A DNA stretch of 64,000 nucleotides from Arthrobacter sp. Bz4 (lineage in GTDB: Bacteria > Actinomycetota > Actinomycetes > Actinomycetales > Micrococcaceae): assembly GCF_003075455.1 (NCBI RefSeq), contig NZ_QDAE01000007.1, forward strand, positions 62,001 through 126,000, read 5' to 3'. Below, one piece after another: positions 10,423 to 17,768 of the stretch (its first letter is position 1; each line of letters begins with the position of its first letter). The notes beneath the pieces are model-generated. The model was not told where the DNA came from. It did no database searches and was given only the letters and a program-made list of their open reading frames with translations. The translations under genes and the position numbers were made by a program.

Positions 10423-11976
10423 CTAACCCCGCCCGCTCCTCCGCGCGACGCCCTTGACCATGTCGAGGGCCAGCAGTCGTTCTGGTGCCCGCAGCAGAAT
10501 CAGCCCCAACAGGTACACGCCGAGGACCACCATGGCGACTGCCCCGCCGACCACAATGGCCGGCTGCCCAGCCACGATCACCAGGGCGCCGACGCCGGCC
10601 GCCCCGGCTACCGCGGCCAGCCCCAACGCGCGCGCTATCAACGCCACGGTGGGCCGCAGCTCCAACCCCCGGTGGCGTCGATGCAGCAGCCAACCGTTCG
10701 CCAGGGCCGCGAAGCCCAGTGACGCGGTGGTCGCCAGCGCAATGCCTGCTATCCCCATGATGGGAGCGAGCATGATGTCTCCAACCACATTGATCACCAT
10801 CGCAATTACCGACACCACCACCGGGGCCCGCGCATCACCCAGCGCATAGGAAGTACTCACCACCACCTGGCGGCACCCGAGGGCCAGCAAGGCGGGCGCG
10901 TACCAGGCCAGGGCGGTAGCCGTTGAGGTGATGTCGTCGCCGGTGAAGGCGCCGCGACCAAAGGCCACCTCTGCCAGCGGTTCGGCTGCGATGATCATCA
11001 CCACGCAGATCGGGGTCAGCACGCTGACCGCGACCGCCAGCCCGCGGCCCACCAGCCGGCGCACCTCGGCGATGTTCTTCGATGAAGCGCTCAACGCCGG
11101 GTAGAGAGGTACCAGCAGCGAAGCGATAATCAGGGTCTCCGGCAGGTTGACCAGCCGCCACCCATAGGACAGGGCTGTAATGGCCCCCTCCTCGAGGGTG
11201 GAGCCCACCGCACGGTCCACCAGGGTGTTGATATTGGCGATTGCACTGCCCACAAGCATCGGGGGCATCAGCCGCGCCATTTCACGGAATCCCGGGTCCC
11301 CAAGGTTCAACCGCGGGCGCACCCGCGTTCCCAACGAAAACAGCGGCGGCAGCTGCAACAGCAGGCGTGCGGCCGACCCGACGACGAACCCGACCGCGAG
11401 CGCGGCGATGCCATAGGTGGGCCCAAAGAGTCCGGCGGCGCCGATCATGATGATGTTGAACGGCACGCCCTGCAACGCTGACCAGACCACCCGACCATGT
11501 GACTGCGACAGTGAGGCCAATAGGTCCGTCCCAGCGATCAGCACCGTGGCGATCAGGACAATACGGGTCAGCGCCTCGGTTGTCTCGGCCTGTGCGCCAT
11601 CAAAGCCCGGGGCGATCACCGCGGTGACTGGGCCGACGAAGATACTCATCACCACCCCGCCCACGCCGAGCACGATCATGGTGACGGTGAGCGCGGTGTC
11701 GAACCCCGGATGGCCCCGGCAACCGTCCTTCTCCTGGGCAGCCTCGCGGGAGGTGACGGGGATCGCCGACCGGGCCATGGCGTAGGCGATCAGGCCCAGC
11801 ACAATGTTCATCAGCCCCTGCGCCACGAGGTAGGCGTCGAGCTCGGCACCGGCACCGAAGACGGCAGCAATCACGACGTCACGGACGAACCCGAACAGGG
11901 TGGACACGGCGGTTAGGCCGGTCACCAGTAGGGCTGCCCTCCGTATACCTGGCCTAGTCACCCTATGACGATACAT
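10423..11976 (-). CDS. murJ: MurJ/MviN-like lipid flippase
   Basis: This is a MOP-superfamily integral membrane protein of the MurJ/MviN group, which flips lipid-linked cell-wall precursors across the cytoplasmic membrane. The 517-residue product is almost entirely hydrophobic with about 13-14 predicted membrane helices. It opens with the family-typical pattern of a helix followed by GFVRDVVIAAVFGAGAELDAYLVAQ. Actinobacteria usually also have a longer MurJ near the dnaA end of the chromosome, so this shorter one may be a paralogue acting on another polyprenyl-linked glycan. The ATG at 11976 has a weak ribosome-binding site; an in-frame GTG at 11961 is an alternative. Confidence 0.85.
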   Translation of the reverse strand: MYRHRVTRPGIRRAALLVTGLTAVSTLFGFVRDVVIAAVFGAGAELDAYLVAQGLMNIVLGLIAYAMARSAIPVTSREAAQEKDGCRGHPGFDTALTVTMIVLGVGGVVMSIFVGPVTAVIAPGFDGAQAETTEALTRIVLIATVLIAGTDLLASLSQSHGRVVWSALQGVPFNIIMIGAAGLFGPTYGIAALAVGFVVGSAARLLLQLPPLFSLGTRVRPRLNLGDPGFREMARLMPPMLVGSAIANINTLVDRAVGSTLEEGAITALSYGWRLVNLPETLIIASLLVPLYPALSASSKNIAEVRRLVGRGLAVAVSVLTPICVVMIIAAEPLAEVAFGRGAFTGDDITSTATALAWYAPALLALGCRQVVVSTSYALGDARAPVVVSVIAMVINVVGDIMLAPIMGIAGIALATTASLGFAALANGWLLHRRHRGLELRPTVALIARALGLAAVAGAAGVGALVIVAGQPAIVVGGAVAMVVLGVYLLGLILLRAPERLLALDMVKGVARRSGRG

Positions 11977-12030
11977 TTTGTCGCCGGGATCGCCCGCACT
12001 GCGGCGTCAACGGCCCGTTAGGATTGGCTG

Positions 12031-12648
12031 GTGACTTTTTCTGTCTGGCTGGCTCTGCTCGGAGCGCAGGCCCTCATCAGCTTCAGCCCCGGAGCCGGGG
12101 CCGTCAACACCATGAGCAATTCGCTCACGGTGGGCTTCCGCCGGTCCATGTGGGGCATCCTCGGGCAGCAGGTGGCACTCCTCGTTCACATTGCGGTGGT
12201 TGCGGCGGGAGTTGGGCTCCTGGTGGCGAGCTCCCCGGTGGCGTTCAATGTCATCCGGTTCGGTGGCGCCGCCTACCTGGTCTATCTGGGTATCAGGAAA
12301 CTCCTGCAGTCCCCCGATCTCGAGGAGCAGGCCGAGGTCCGCCGGGCCGAGGGCGCCTTTTCCCTGTTCCGCCGGGGCCTGTGGGTGAACCTCCTCAATC
12401 CCAAGGCAATCGTGTTCTTCCTTGCTTTCATTCCACAGTTCATCAGGCCGTCCGAGCCGCTGCTGGGTCAGTACGGCATCCTGGCCGGCACGGTCGTGGC
12501 GATCGATGTCCTGGTCATGTGGTTCTTCTACGCTGCAACCGCCAAATCGTTCAGACGGTTCACCCAGAATCCTCGTGGGCAGATCGTCCTCAACCGGATC
12601 TTTGGCCTACTGTTTGTAGCCGTGGGTATCCTGCTCGCCGTCGCCTAA
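12031..12648 (+). CDS. LysE/RhtB family amino-acid exporter
   Basis: This is a small inner-membrane exporter of the LysE superfamily, which exports basic or neutral amino acids. The 205-residue product has about six hydrophobic segments. It shows the family signature SFSPGAGAVNTMSNSLTVG near 15-33 and GGAAYLVYLGIRKLL near 78-92. The conserved WVNLLNPKAIVFFLAFIPQF is around 119-138. A GTG start at 12031 is preceded by AGGA seven bases upstream. The kinase-PabB gene follows 23 bases later on the same strand. The substrate is unknown. Confidence 0.92.
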   Translation: MTFSVWLALLGAQALISFSPGAGAVNTMSNSLTVGFRRSMWGILGQQVALLVHIAVVAAGVGLLVASSPVAFNVIRFGGAAYLVYLGIRKLLQSPDLEEQAEVRRAEGAFSLFRRGLWVNLLNPKAIVFFLAFIPQFIRPSEPLLGQYGILAGTVVAIDVLVMWFFYAATAKSFRRFTQNPRGQIVLNRIFGLLFVAVGILLAVA

Positions 12649-12671
12649 CATCACCCGAGGATCAACAGCCC

Positions 12672-14768
12672 ATGGCACCAAAAGGCGGGACCACCGTCGC
12701 ACCGTTGATCGTTGCTATCGACGGTCGCTCAGGGGCCGGCAAGACCACCCTCGCCGTCGAGTTGGCGGCACTGCTCCGCGAGCATCACACGGTCAGCCTG
12801 TTTCACCTCGAAGACATATACCCGGGCTGGGACGGGTTGGAAACGGGTATGAACCGCTATGTTTCGGCGGTGCTGGAACCCCTTGCCGCCGGGCACACCG
12901 CCGAGTGGCGGGCGTGGGACTGGGAGGCCAACGACGACGGGCCAGCACAGCACACGGAACCGGCCGACGTCGTCATCGTTGAGGGTGTTGGAGCGGCCTG
13001 CCGGGCCGCACTCGAATTTTTGGACGTCAGCATCTGGGTGGAAGCAACCGAGGATATCCGGCGCACCACGGCTCTGAGCCGTGACGGGGACGCCTACGCG
13101 CCGTTTTGGGAGCGGTGGGCAGCGCAGGAGCAAACGTGGCTCAGCCGGGATCAACCTCAGCTCACCGCCGACCTCAGCGTCACCGGGCATCAGGACGTCT
13201 CGGCGCCCGAACGGGTCAGGTTGGCCCTCACTGGCCTGCCTCAGTGCGGTTCGCTGCTCGCGGCTGAGCGCGCACAGCGCCGGGCCGTCACCCTGCAGGT
13301 GGAGCGTCACGACGGCTGCCCGGATGGCGCCGCCCTGTTCGCCACTCTCTACGGTTCCTCGGAACATGCCGTCTGGCTGGACAGTTCAGCCTCGGCTGCA
13401 GGGGTCGGAGGGCGCAGCCGGTTCAGCATCCTGGCCGACGACGGCGGCCAGTTCGGTCAGCTTGCCCGGCACTCCAGCGGGGCAACCGAGATCATTTCGG
13501 GGCAGGTCACGGCCCGCATCCCGGGCCCGTTCTTCCGTTGGCTCGATTCGGTCTGGGGCCGCAGGGCGGTGCCCACACCCAGCGACTATCGGTGCGGTTT
13601 CACACTGGGCTGGTTGGGTTATCTCGGGTATGAGCTCAAGCGGGAAACCGGTGGCAGTTCCGCGGCTCCTGGCACACTCCCGGACGCAGCCCTGATCTTC
13701 GCTGGCCGTGCGGTGGTCCTCGATCACGAGCAGCAGGCAACCTATCTCCTCACCCTGACCGCGCCCGGACATGACCAGGAGGTGCAGCACTGGCTGTCCG
13801 CAGCGCGGTTGGCCGTTCGGGAGGCGGACGCGCTCAAGCCGCCGGGCGCCACAGCTTCTCCGAGCGACACAGTTTTTCCAGGCGACACCGTTTCCCCGGG
13901 CGCAGACCCGCCGCCGGCCTTCACCTCCCGCGACACCCGCGCCAGCTACCTGGACAAGGTACGCCGCGCCCAGGCCGAGATTAGGGAAGGCAACACCTAC
14001 GAGGTCTGTCTCACCACCTCTCTCCACGCGCACACGACAGGGTCCCTGAACCCGTTCGATGTGTACCGCGCCCTGCGCCGGGCCAGTCCTGCGCCCTTCG
14101 GCCATTTCCTCAGGTTCCCCGGCTTCGCCGTAGCCAGCACATCCCCGGAGCGGTTCCTGCAACTCAGCGCCGGCGGCGCCCTGCGCGCCGAACCGATCAA
14201 GGGCACCCGCCGTCGTTCGTCGGACCCGGCAGCGGACCTGGCCCTCCGAACGGACCTTCAGACCTCCCTGAAGGATCGCGCGGAAAACATCATGATCGTT
14301 GACCTGTTACGTAACGACCTCTCGCACGTTGCAGTCCCCGGCAGCGTGATCGTCAGCCGGTTGTGTGAGATTGAAAGCTACGCCACCGTGCACCAGATGG
14401 TCAGCACCATCGACGCCCAGTTGCGGCCGGGCGTCTCCCGGACCGAGGCCGTCTCCGCGGCGTTCCCGGCCGGCTCGATGACCGGGGCACCGAAAATCAG
14501 CACCATGGCCATCCTTGACCGGCTGGAGGCTGCCCCGCGCGGGGTGTATTCGGGCGCCGTCGGCTACTTCTCCCTGACCGGTGCAGCGGACCTCGCCGTC
14601 GTCATCCGCACCCTGGTGCTTGAGGACGACGGCGGCGGCACCCGGCTCAGCCTGGGCGTCGGAGGAGCGATCACTGCCGATTCGGATCCGGACGATGAGT
14701 GGGAAGAGGTGCGCACCAAAGCGTTCGGCGTGCTGTCAGGCCTCGGGTCCGCGTTCCCGGATAGCTAA
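12672..14768 (+). CDS. pabB: P-loop kinase-like domain fused to aminodeoxychorismate synthase component I (PabB)
   Basis: PabB converts chorismate plus ammonia to 4-amino-4-deoxychorismate for folate synthesis. From the ATG at 12672 the product is 698 residues. Residues 1 to about 195 are a P-loop domain like uridine kinase, with Walker A GRSGAGKTT at 18-26 and a DIYPGWDGL motif. From about 205 on it is PabB: VCLTT, then EPIKGTRRR with K510, the lysine that forms the covalent intermediate and separates ADC synthase (PIKGT) from anthranilate synthase (PIAGT). GSMTGAPK lies near 601. A Pro/Ser/Thr-rich insert lies near 390-415. The same frame is open upstream through the exporter gene, but GAGG before this ATG supports the start used. 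No PabA amidotransferase domain is present. Confidence 0.88.
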   Translation: MAPKGGTTVAPLIVAIDGRSGAGKTTLAVELAALLREHHTVSLFHLEDIYPGWDGLETGMNRYVSAVLEPLAAGHTAEWRAWDWEANDDGPAQHTEPADVVIVEGVGAACRAALEFLDVSIWVEATEDIRRTTALSRDGDAYAPFWERWAAQEQTWLSRDQPQLTADLSVTGHQDVSAPERVRLALTGLPQCGSLLAAERAQRRAVTLQVERHDGCPDGAALFATLYGSSEHAVWLDSSASAAGVGGRSRFSILADDGGQFGQLARHSSGATEIISGQVTARIPGPFFRWLDSVWGRRAVPTPSDYRCGFTLGWLGYLGYELKRETGGSSAAPGTLPDAALIFAGRAVVLDHEQQATYLLTLTAPGHDQEVQHWLSAARLAVREADALKPPGATASPSDTVFPGDTVSPGADPPPAFTSRDTRASYLDKVRRAQAEIREGNTYEVCLTTSLHAHTTGSLNPFDVYRALRRASPAPFGHFLRFPGFAVASTSPERFLQLSAGGALRAEPIKGTRRRSSDPAADLALRTDLQTSLKDRAENIMIVDLLRNDLSHVAVPGSVIVSRLCEIESYATVHQMVSTIDAQLRPGVSRTEAVSAAFPAGSMTGAPKISTMAILDRLEAAPRGVYSGAVGYFSLTGAADLAVVIRTLVLEDDGGGTRLSLGVGGAITADSDPDDEWEEVRTKAFGVLSGLGSAFPDS

Positions 14769-14808
14769 GGCTGATGAATGGGGCCGCTGCGCGTCGTTTC
14801 ACCGCAGG

Positions 14809-14868
14809 AACGGCCCCCAGGCCAAGGTCCGCCGCTTGCAACCGGCAAGGCTGGCACTGGGGGCCGTT
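14809..14868. terminator. Hairpin terminator between pabB and the GlsB-like gene
   Basis: AACGGCCCCCAG (14809-14820) is perfectly complementary to 14857-14868. The 36-base centre can form an inner stem. It lies between the pabB stop (14768) and the stop of the converging GlsB-like gene (14897), so it probably serves both. CGGCCCCCAGGC recurs at 14881-14892 and could compete for the same partner strand. Confidence 0.65.
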
Positions 14869-14896
14869 TCTGGTGAGATCCGGCCCCCAGGCTACC

Positions 14897-15157
14897 CTAG
14901 CGGCGGACTTTGCGACGGCCGCTAACGCCCTCGGCGACGCCGATCAGCAGTACTGAGGCGATGACCGCTACGACGAATCCGAGAACATTCAGCTCGAAGA
15001 TGTCCCCGGTGCCGAGAAGGTTCGCGATGACGCCGCCGATCACTGAACCGGCAAGTCCCAGCAGGAGCGTGGCCAGCAGCCCAAGGTTCTGCTTCCCGGG
15101 CTTGATCAGCCGTGCCAGCGCGCCGATGATGAGTCCTGCAACGATAAATCCGATCAC
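14897..15157 (-). CDS. GlsB/YeaQ/YmgE family stress-response membrane protein
   Basis: This is a small inner-membrane protein of the transglycosylase-associated (GlsB/YeaQ/YmgE) family, often induced by general stress; its molecular role is not settled. The 86-residue product has three hydrophobic helices: GFIVAGLIIGALARLIKPG, a Gly-rich helix with LLGLAGSVIGGVIANLLG, and NVLGFVVAVIASVLLIGV. The tail is short and basic (SGRRKVRR). It lies alone on the minus strand between pabB and pabC. Confidence 0.93.
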   Translation of the reverse strand: MIGFIVAGLIIGALARLIKPGKQNLGLLATLLLGLAGSVIGGVIANLLGTGDIFELNVLGFVVAVIASVLLIGVAEGVSGRRKVRR

Positions 15158-15313
15158 AATAACTGTCCGTTCTTTGGGGTCTGCCCCGTTGCTACGAGGC
15201 CGCGTGCCATTGGTAACACTACTGATGAAATTCTATCCGGTGCCGGTTGGCACGGGAAAATACGACGGGTGCGGCACCGTCATCCGCGTCAGTGAGGCAA
15301 CTAAGCTGATCGC

Positions 15314-16198
15314 ATGACTGTTCTTGTGTTCCTGGATCCCGCCCACGACGACGGCCGCGTCGTCGACGCATCACTGCCACAGCTCATGGCGACCGACCTT
15401 GGCGCAACGCGCGGGGACGGCATATTCGAGTCCCTGCTGGCCCTCAACGGAGAAGCCCGGAAGGTGCAGGCGCACCTGGACCGGCTCGCCTCATCAGCCC
15501 GGGCCCTTGACCTTGATCTCCCGTCCGAGGATGCCTGGCGGCGGGCCATCACCACCGCACTCGACGAGTACGCCGCCGGGGCTCACGTCCAGGCGGATAC
15601 TGAGCTTGCCGTGAAGCTCATGGTCACCCGTGGGGTTGAGGGAGCTGACGCCCCGACGGCGTGGGTTCAGGTGGCGCCGGTGCCGGCGAAGACCCAGCAG
15701 CAGCGCAGGGATGGGCTTGCGGTCCTGTTCCTGGAGCGCGGGTATGACAGCACGGTGGCGCAGCGGGCACCGTGGCTGCTCATGGGTGCCAAGACGCTGT
15801 CCTACGCGGTCAACATGGCGGCGGTCCGGTACGCGCGGGCGCACGACGCCGACGACGTCATCTTCACCTCATCGGACGGCAAGGTCCTTGAGGGTCCGAC
15901 GTCGACAGTCCTCCTGGCACGGGTCCGGGACGGCGTCAAGACCCTGCTGACCCCGCAGCTGGAAAGTGGGATCCTCCCCGGCACATCGCAGAGTGCGTTG
16001 TTTACCGTAGCGAAGGCCGCCGGCTGGGAACTCGGGTACGGCCCGCTGGTGCCCGCTGACCTGTACGACGCCGACGGCGTGTGGCTGATTTCCAGCATCC
16101 GTCTCCTCGCACCGGTCAACTCCCTTGACGGTCAGCCGATCACCACCACCCCGGAGCTGACCAGGGAGCTGTCGGAGTTGGTGGCGAAAATTTCCTGA
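15314..16198 (+). CDS. pabC: Aminodeoxychorismate lyase (class IV aminotransferase fold)
   Basis: PabC removes pyruvate from 4-amino-4-deoxychorismate to give p-aminobenzoate. The 294-residue product is a fold-type IV PLP enzyme. It has GDGIFESLLALNG near 34-46, the catalytic lysine K160 in GAKTLSYAVN, and the cofactor-phosphate region around SGILPGTSQSALF. Branched-chain or D-amino-acid aminotransferases share this fold, but the pabB gene on the same strand about 0.5 kb upstream favours PabC. The ATG is at 15314. Confidence 0.88.
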   Translation: MTVLVFLDPAHDDGRVVDASLPQLMATDLGATRGDGIFESLLALNGEARKVQAHLDRLASSARALDLDLPSEDAWRRAITTALDEYAAGAHVQADTELAVKLMVTRGVEGADAPTAWVQVAPVPAKTQQQRRDGLAVLFLERGYDSTVAQRAPWLLMGAKTLSYAVNMAAVRYARAHDADDVIFTSSDGKVLEGPTSTVLLARVRDGVKTLLTPQLESGILPGTSQSALFTVAKAAGWELGYGPLVPADLYDADGVWLISSIRLLAPVNSLDGQPITTTPELTRELSELVAKIS

Positions 16199-16204
16199 GG
16201 CCGG

Positions 16205-16506
16205 TTGTCGAACCCGGCCTACCCCAACCGTCAGGGGAAGGAGTCCGCCAGGCGCTGCACCGAGGGCCGACACTTTATAACGGGCGGCGCCGAACTGCAG
16301 CCGCCCACCACGGCACGGATCCTGCGCGGTGGGAGCGTTGGTATGACGACGGCCCGTACCCGGAGACCGCCGAACGGCTGGGCGGTTTCTCCCTGGTGGA
16401 AACCGCCGCCCCGGAGGCACTGGCGGAATTCGTCAATGAGTTGTTGGCTGATACCACCGGGCCTGCTGAAAGCCGGGCCATCATTCGACCACGCGAGGGC
16501 AGCTAA
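16205..16506 (+). pseudogene. Broken YCII-domain gene (frameshifted, N-terminally degenerate)
   Basis: Two reading frames together resemble the intact YCII gene that follows. The frame starting near 16205 gives ITGGAELQPPTTARIL, matching the 'GxALQPPxTA' strand of YCII proteins. From about 16345 the next frame gives DGPYPETAERLGGFSLVE, matching DGPFAETAEQLGGFYVLD in the downstream gene, and runs to TAA at 16504-16506. One missing base near 16340-16347 would join them. The canonical N-terminal strand (the M-K-x-x-V-x-L-Y type) is not recognisable. The stop abuts the ATG of the intact copy, consistent with a former YCII-YCII operon. Confidence 0.72.
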
Positions 16507-16845
16507 ATGAAAATTGCAGTGTTTCTATACCAGGATGAGTCGATCTGGGCCAACGCCACCGAGGCCGAAGTGGAACAGTACATGGCCCAGCACGACGCCT
16601 TTTCCGAGGCGGCCCGCCAGCAGGGAAAGATCGTCGCGGGTGAGGCGCTCCCCAGCGTCTCGACCGCGACGACGGTGCGCCGCCGCGGTGACCAGGTGAG
16701 TCTCACCGACGGCCCGTTCGCCGAAACGGCCGAGCAGTTGGGTGGTTTTTACGTGTTGGACGTCCCCGATCTGGGTGTGGCGGTGGAACTGGTGAAGTTG
16801 CTGCCCGAATACACGGTTGAGTTGCGCCCCATCACCGACTACTGA
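16507..16845 (+). CDS. YCII-related (DGPF-domain) protein
   Basis: This is a small ferredoxin-like alpha/beta-fold protein of the YCII family. In actinobacteria such genes often precede an ECF-like sigma factor gene; the biochemical role is not established. The 112-residue product begins MKIAVFLYQDES and includes GKIVAGEALPS and the signature DGPFAETAEQLGGFYVLD, with the catalytic-type His29 in QHDAF and Asp of DGPF. The ATG at 16507 directly follows the stop of a broken paralogue. A remnant of a sigma-factor gene follows its stop. Confidence 0.92.
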   Translation: MKIAVFLYQDESIWANATEAEVEQYMAQHDAFSEAARQQGKIVAGEALPSVSTATTVRRRGDQVSLTDGPFAETAEQLGGFYVLDVPDLGVAVELVKLLPEYTVELRPITDY

Positions 16846-16862
16846 CCGGATTCCTGACGCTG

Positions 16863-16964
16863 CCAGGCCCGTCCGACGACGCGGCCGCTGCACTTCAGCG
16901 GGCCTGGCAGGGTCGCTGGGCTCGGCTGCTTGCGCTGCTCGTGGGCCACTTCGACCCGGCGCCC
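16863..16964 (+). pseudogene. 5' remnant of a YCII-associated sigma-factor gene
   Basis: Just after the YCII gene, one frame encodes a stretch ending ALQRAWQGRWARLLALLVGHF. This resembles the N-terminus of the YCII-linked sigma factors (typically ..ALERAWREEWGRLLALLVxxF..). The similarity stops abruptly where the opposite-strand EcfT gene ends (16965), so only about 30 codons remain. There is no clear start codon. The similarity is from memory of the family, not from a search. It also contains a perfect 12-base stem (16860-16871 with 16899-16910) that could terminate transcription from the YCII gene. Confidence 0.55.
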
Positions 16965-17768
16965 CTAGGAGGCGCCGATCAGGAAGTTCCACGTCCCCGC
17001 CCACACCGCCGCGGCCACCGCGGTCCCGGCGATCAGCACCCCGGCGAGGCAGACCCAGAGGTCCAGCCGGGTAAAAGTGCTTTCCCTCGCCCAGGTCCGG
17101 TCGCCGGCCCCGAATCCGCGCGCCTCCATTGCCATCGCGAGCCGGGTGGCCCGCCGGATCGCCTGCACAATCAGACCAAACCCCTGCCCCAGGAAATTCC
17201 TCAACCGGGCTACCGGATTGCCTTCAAACCCGACGCCGCGGGCGTGCCGGGCCAGCCCGAGGGTCCTCCATTCGTCCACCAGCAGCCCAACGAGGCGCAG
17301 CCCCGCAAGCGCGCCGAGCACAAACCGGTGCGGCATCCGCAGCTTTTGCGCCAGGGCATCGGCCAGGTCCGTCGGATCGGTAGTGGTGAGCAGGAAAATT
17401 CCGGGCAGGGCGATGGCCAACCCGCGCAGGCCAATCGCAATGCCCGAGTTCACCGAATCCTGGGTGAACAGAATCGGGCCGAACTCCAGCAGGACAGCGC
17501 CGGTCTTCTCGGCGAGCAGCGCCGTACCGTAGGCGGCAACCACTGCCGCCAGCACCAGAGGCCAGGTCCGCTTCAGCAGTTGCCAGGCGCTGATCCCCAG
17601 CAGCGGGAGCAGCAGCAACTCGCTCACGAGGACGACGGCGGCGCTGACCCAGTCGATGCTGAGCATCACCACCACGGTGACCAGCACGGCAGCGAACAGT
17701 TTGGATAGCGGGTTGGCCCGCGGCAGGAGCCGGCCCGTGAGGTGGGGGGTCAGAACGTCAACACTCAC
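16965..17768 (-). CDS. ykoC: ECF transporter transmembrane subunit (EcfT, YkoC-like)
   Basis: EcfT couples ATP hydrolysis by the EcfA subunits to the substrate-binding S subunit in energy-coupling-factor vitamin importers. The 267-residue product has about five to six membrane helices. It shows the two Ala-Arg-Gly coupling-helix motifs, in LARHARGVG and AMEARGFG, that contact the ATPases. The GTG/ATG region at 17768 overlaps the end of the ATPase gene by four bases. It is the third gene of a TPP-riboswitch operon, which points to hydroxymethylpyrimidine or thiamine import. The name ykoC is assigned from the operon pattern. Confidence 0.88.
   Translation of the reverse strand: MSVDVLTPHLTGRLLPRANPLSKLFAAVLVTVVVMLSIDWVSAAVVLVSELLLLPLLGISAWQLLKRTWPLVLAAVVAAYGTALLAEKTGAVLLEFGPILFTQDSVNSGIAIGLRGLAIALPGIFLLTTTDPTDLADALAQKLRMPHRFVLGALAGLRLVGLLVDEWRTLGLARHARGVGFEGNPVARLRNFLGQGFGLIVQAIRRATRLAMAMEARGFGAGDRTWARESTFTRLDLWVCLAGVLIAGTAVAAAVWAGTWNFLIGAS

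Noticed and set aside
12024-12671. Upstream extension of the kinase-PabB frame through the LysE exporter gene
   Set aside because: The exporter is clearly coded in the other frame; GAGG before the ATG at 12672 and the start of the kinase domain there support the shorter protein.
16941-17708. A 255-codon plus-strand frame opposite the EcfT gene
   Set aside because: Gln/Arg/Pro-rich composition typical of antisense frames; its opening residues belong to the sigma-factor stub rather than a full gene.
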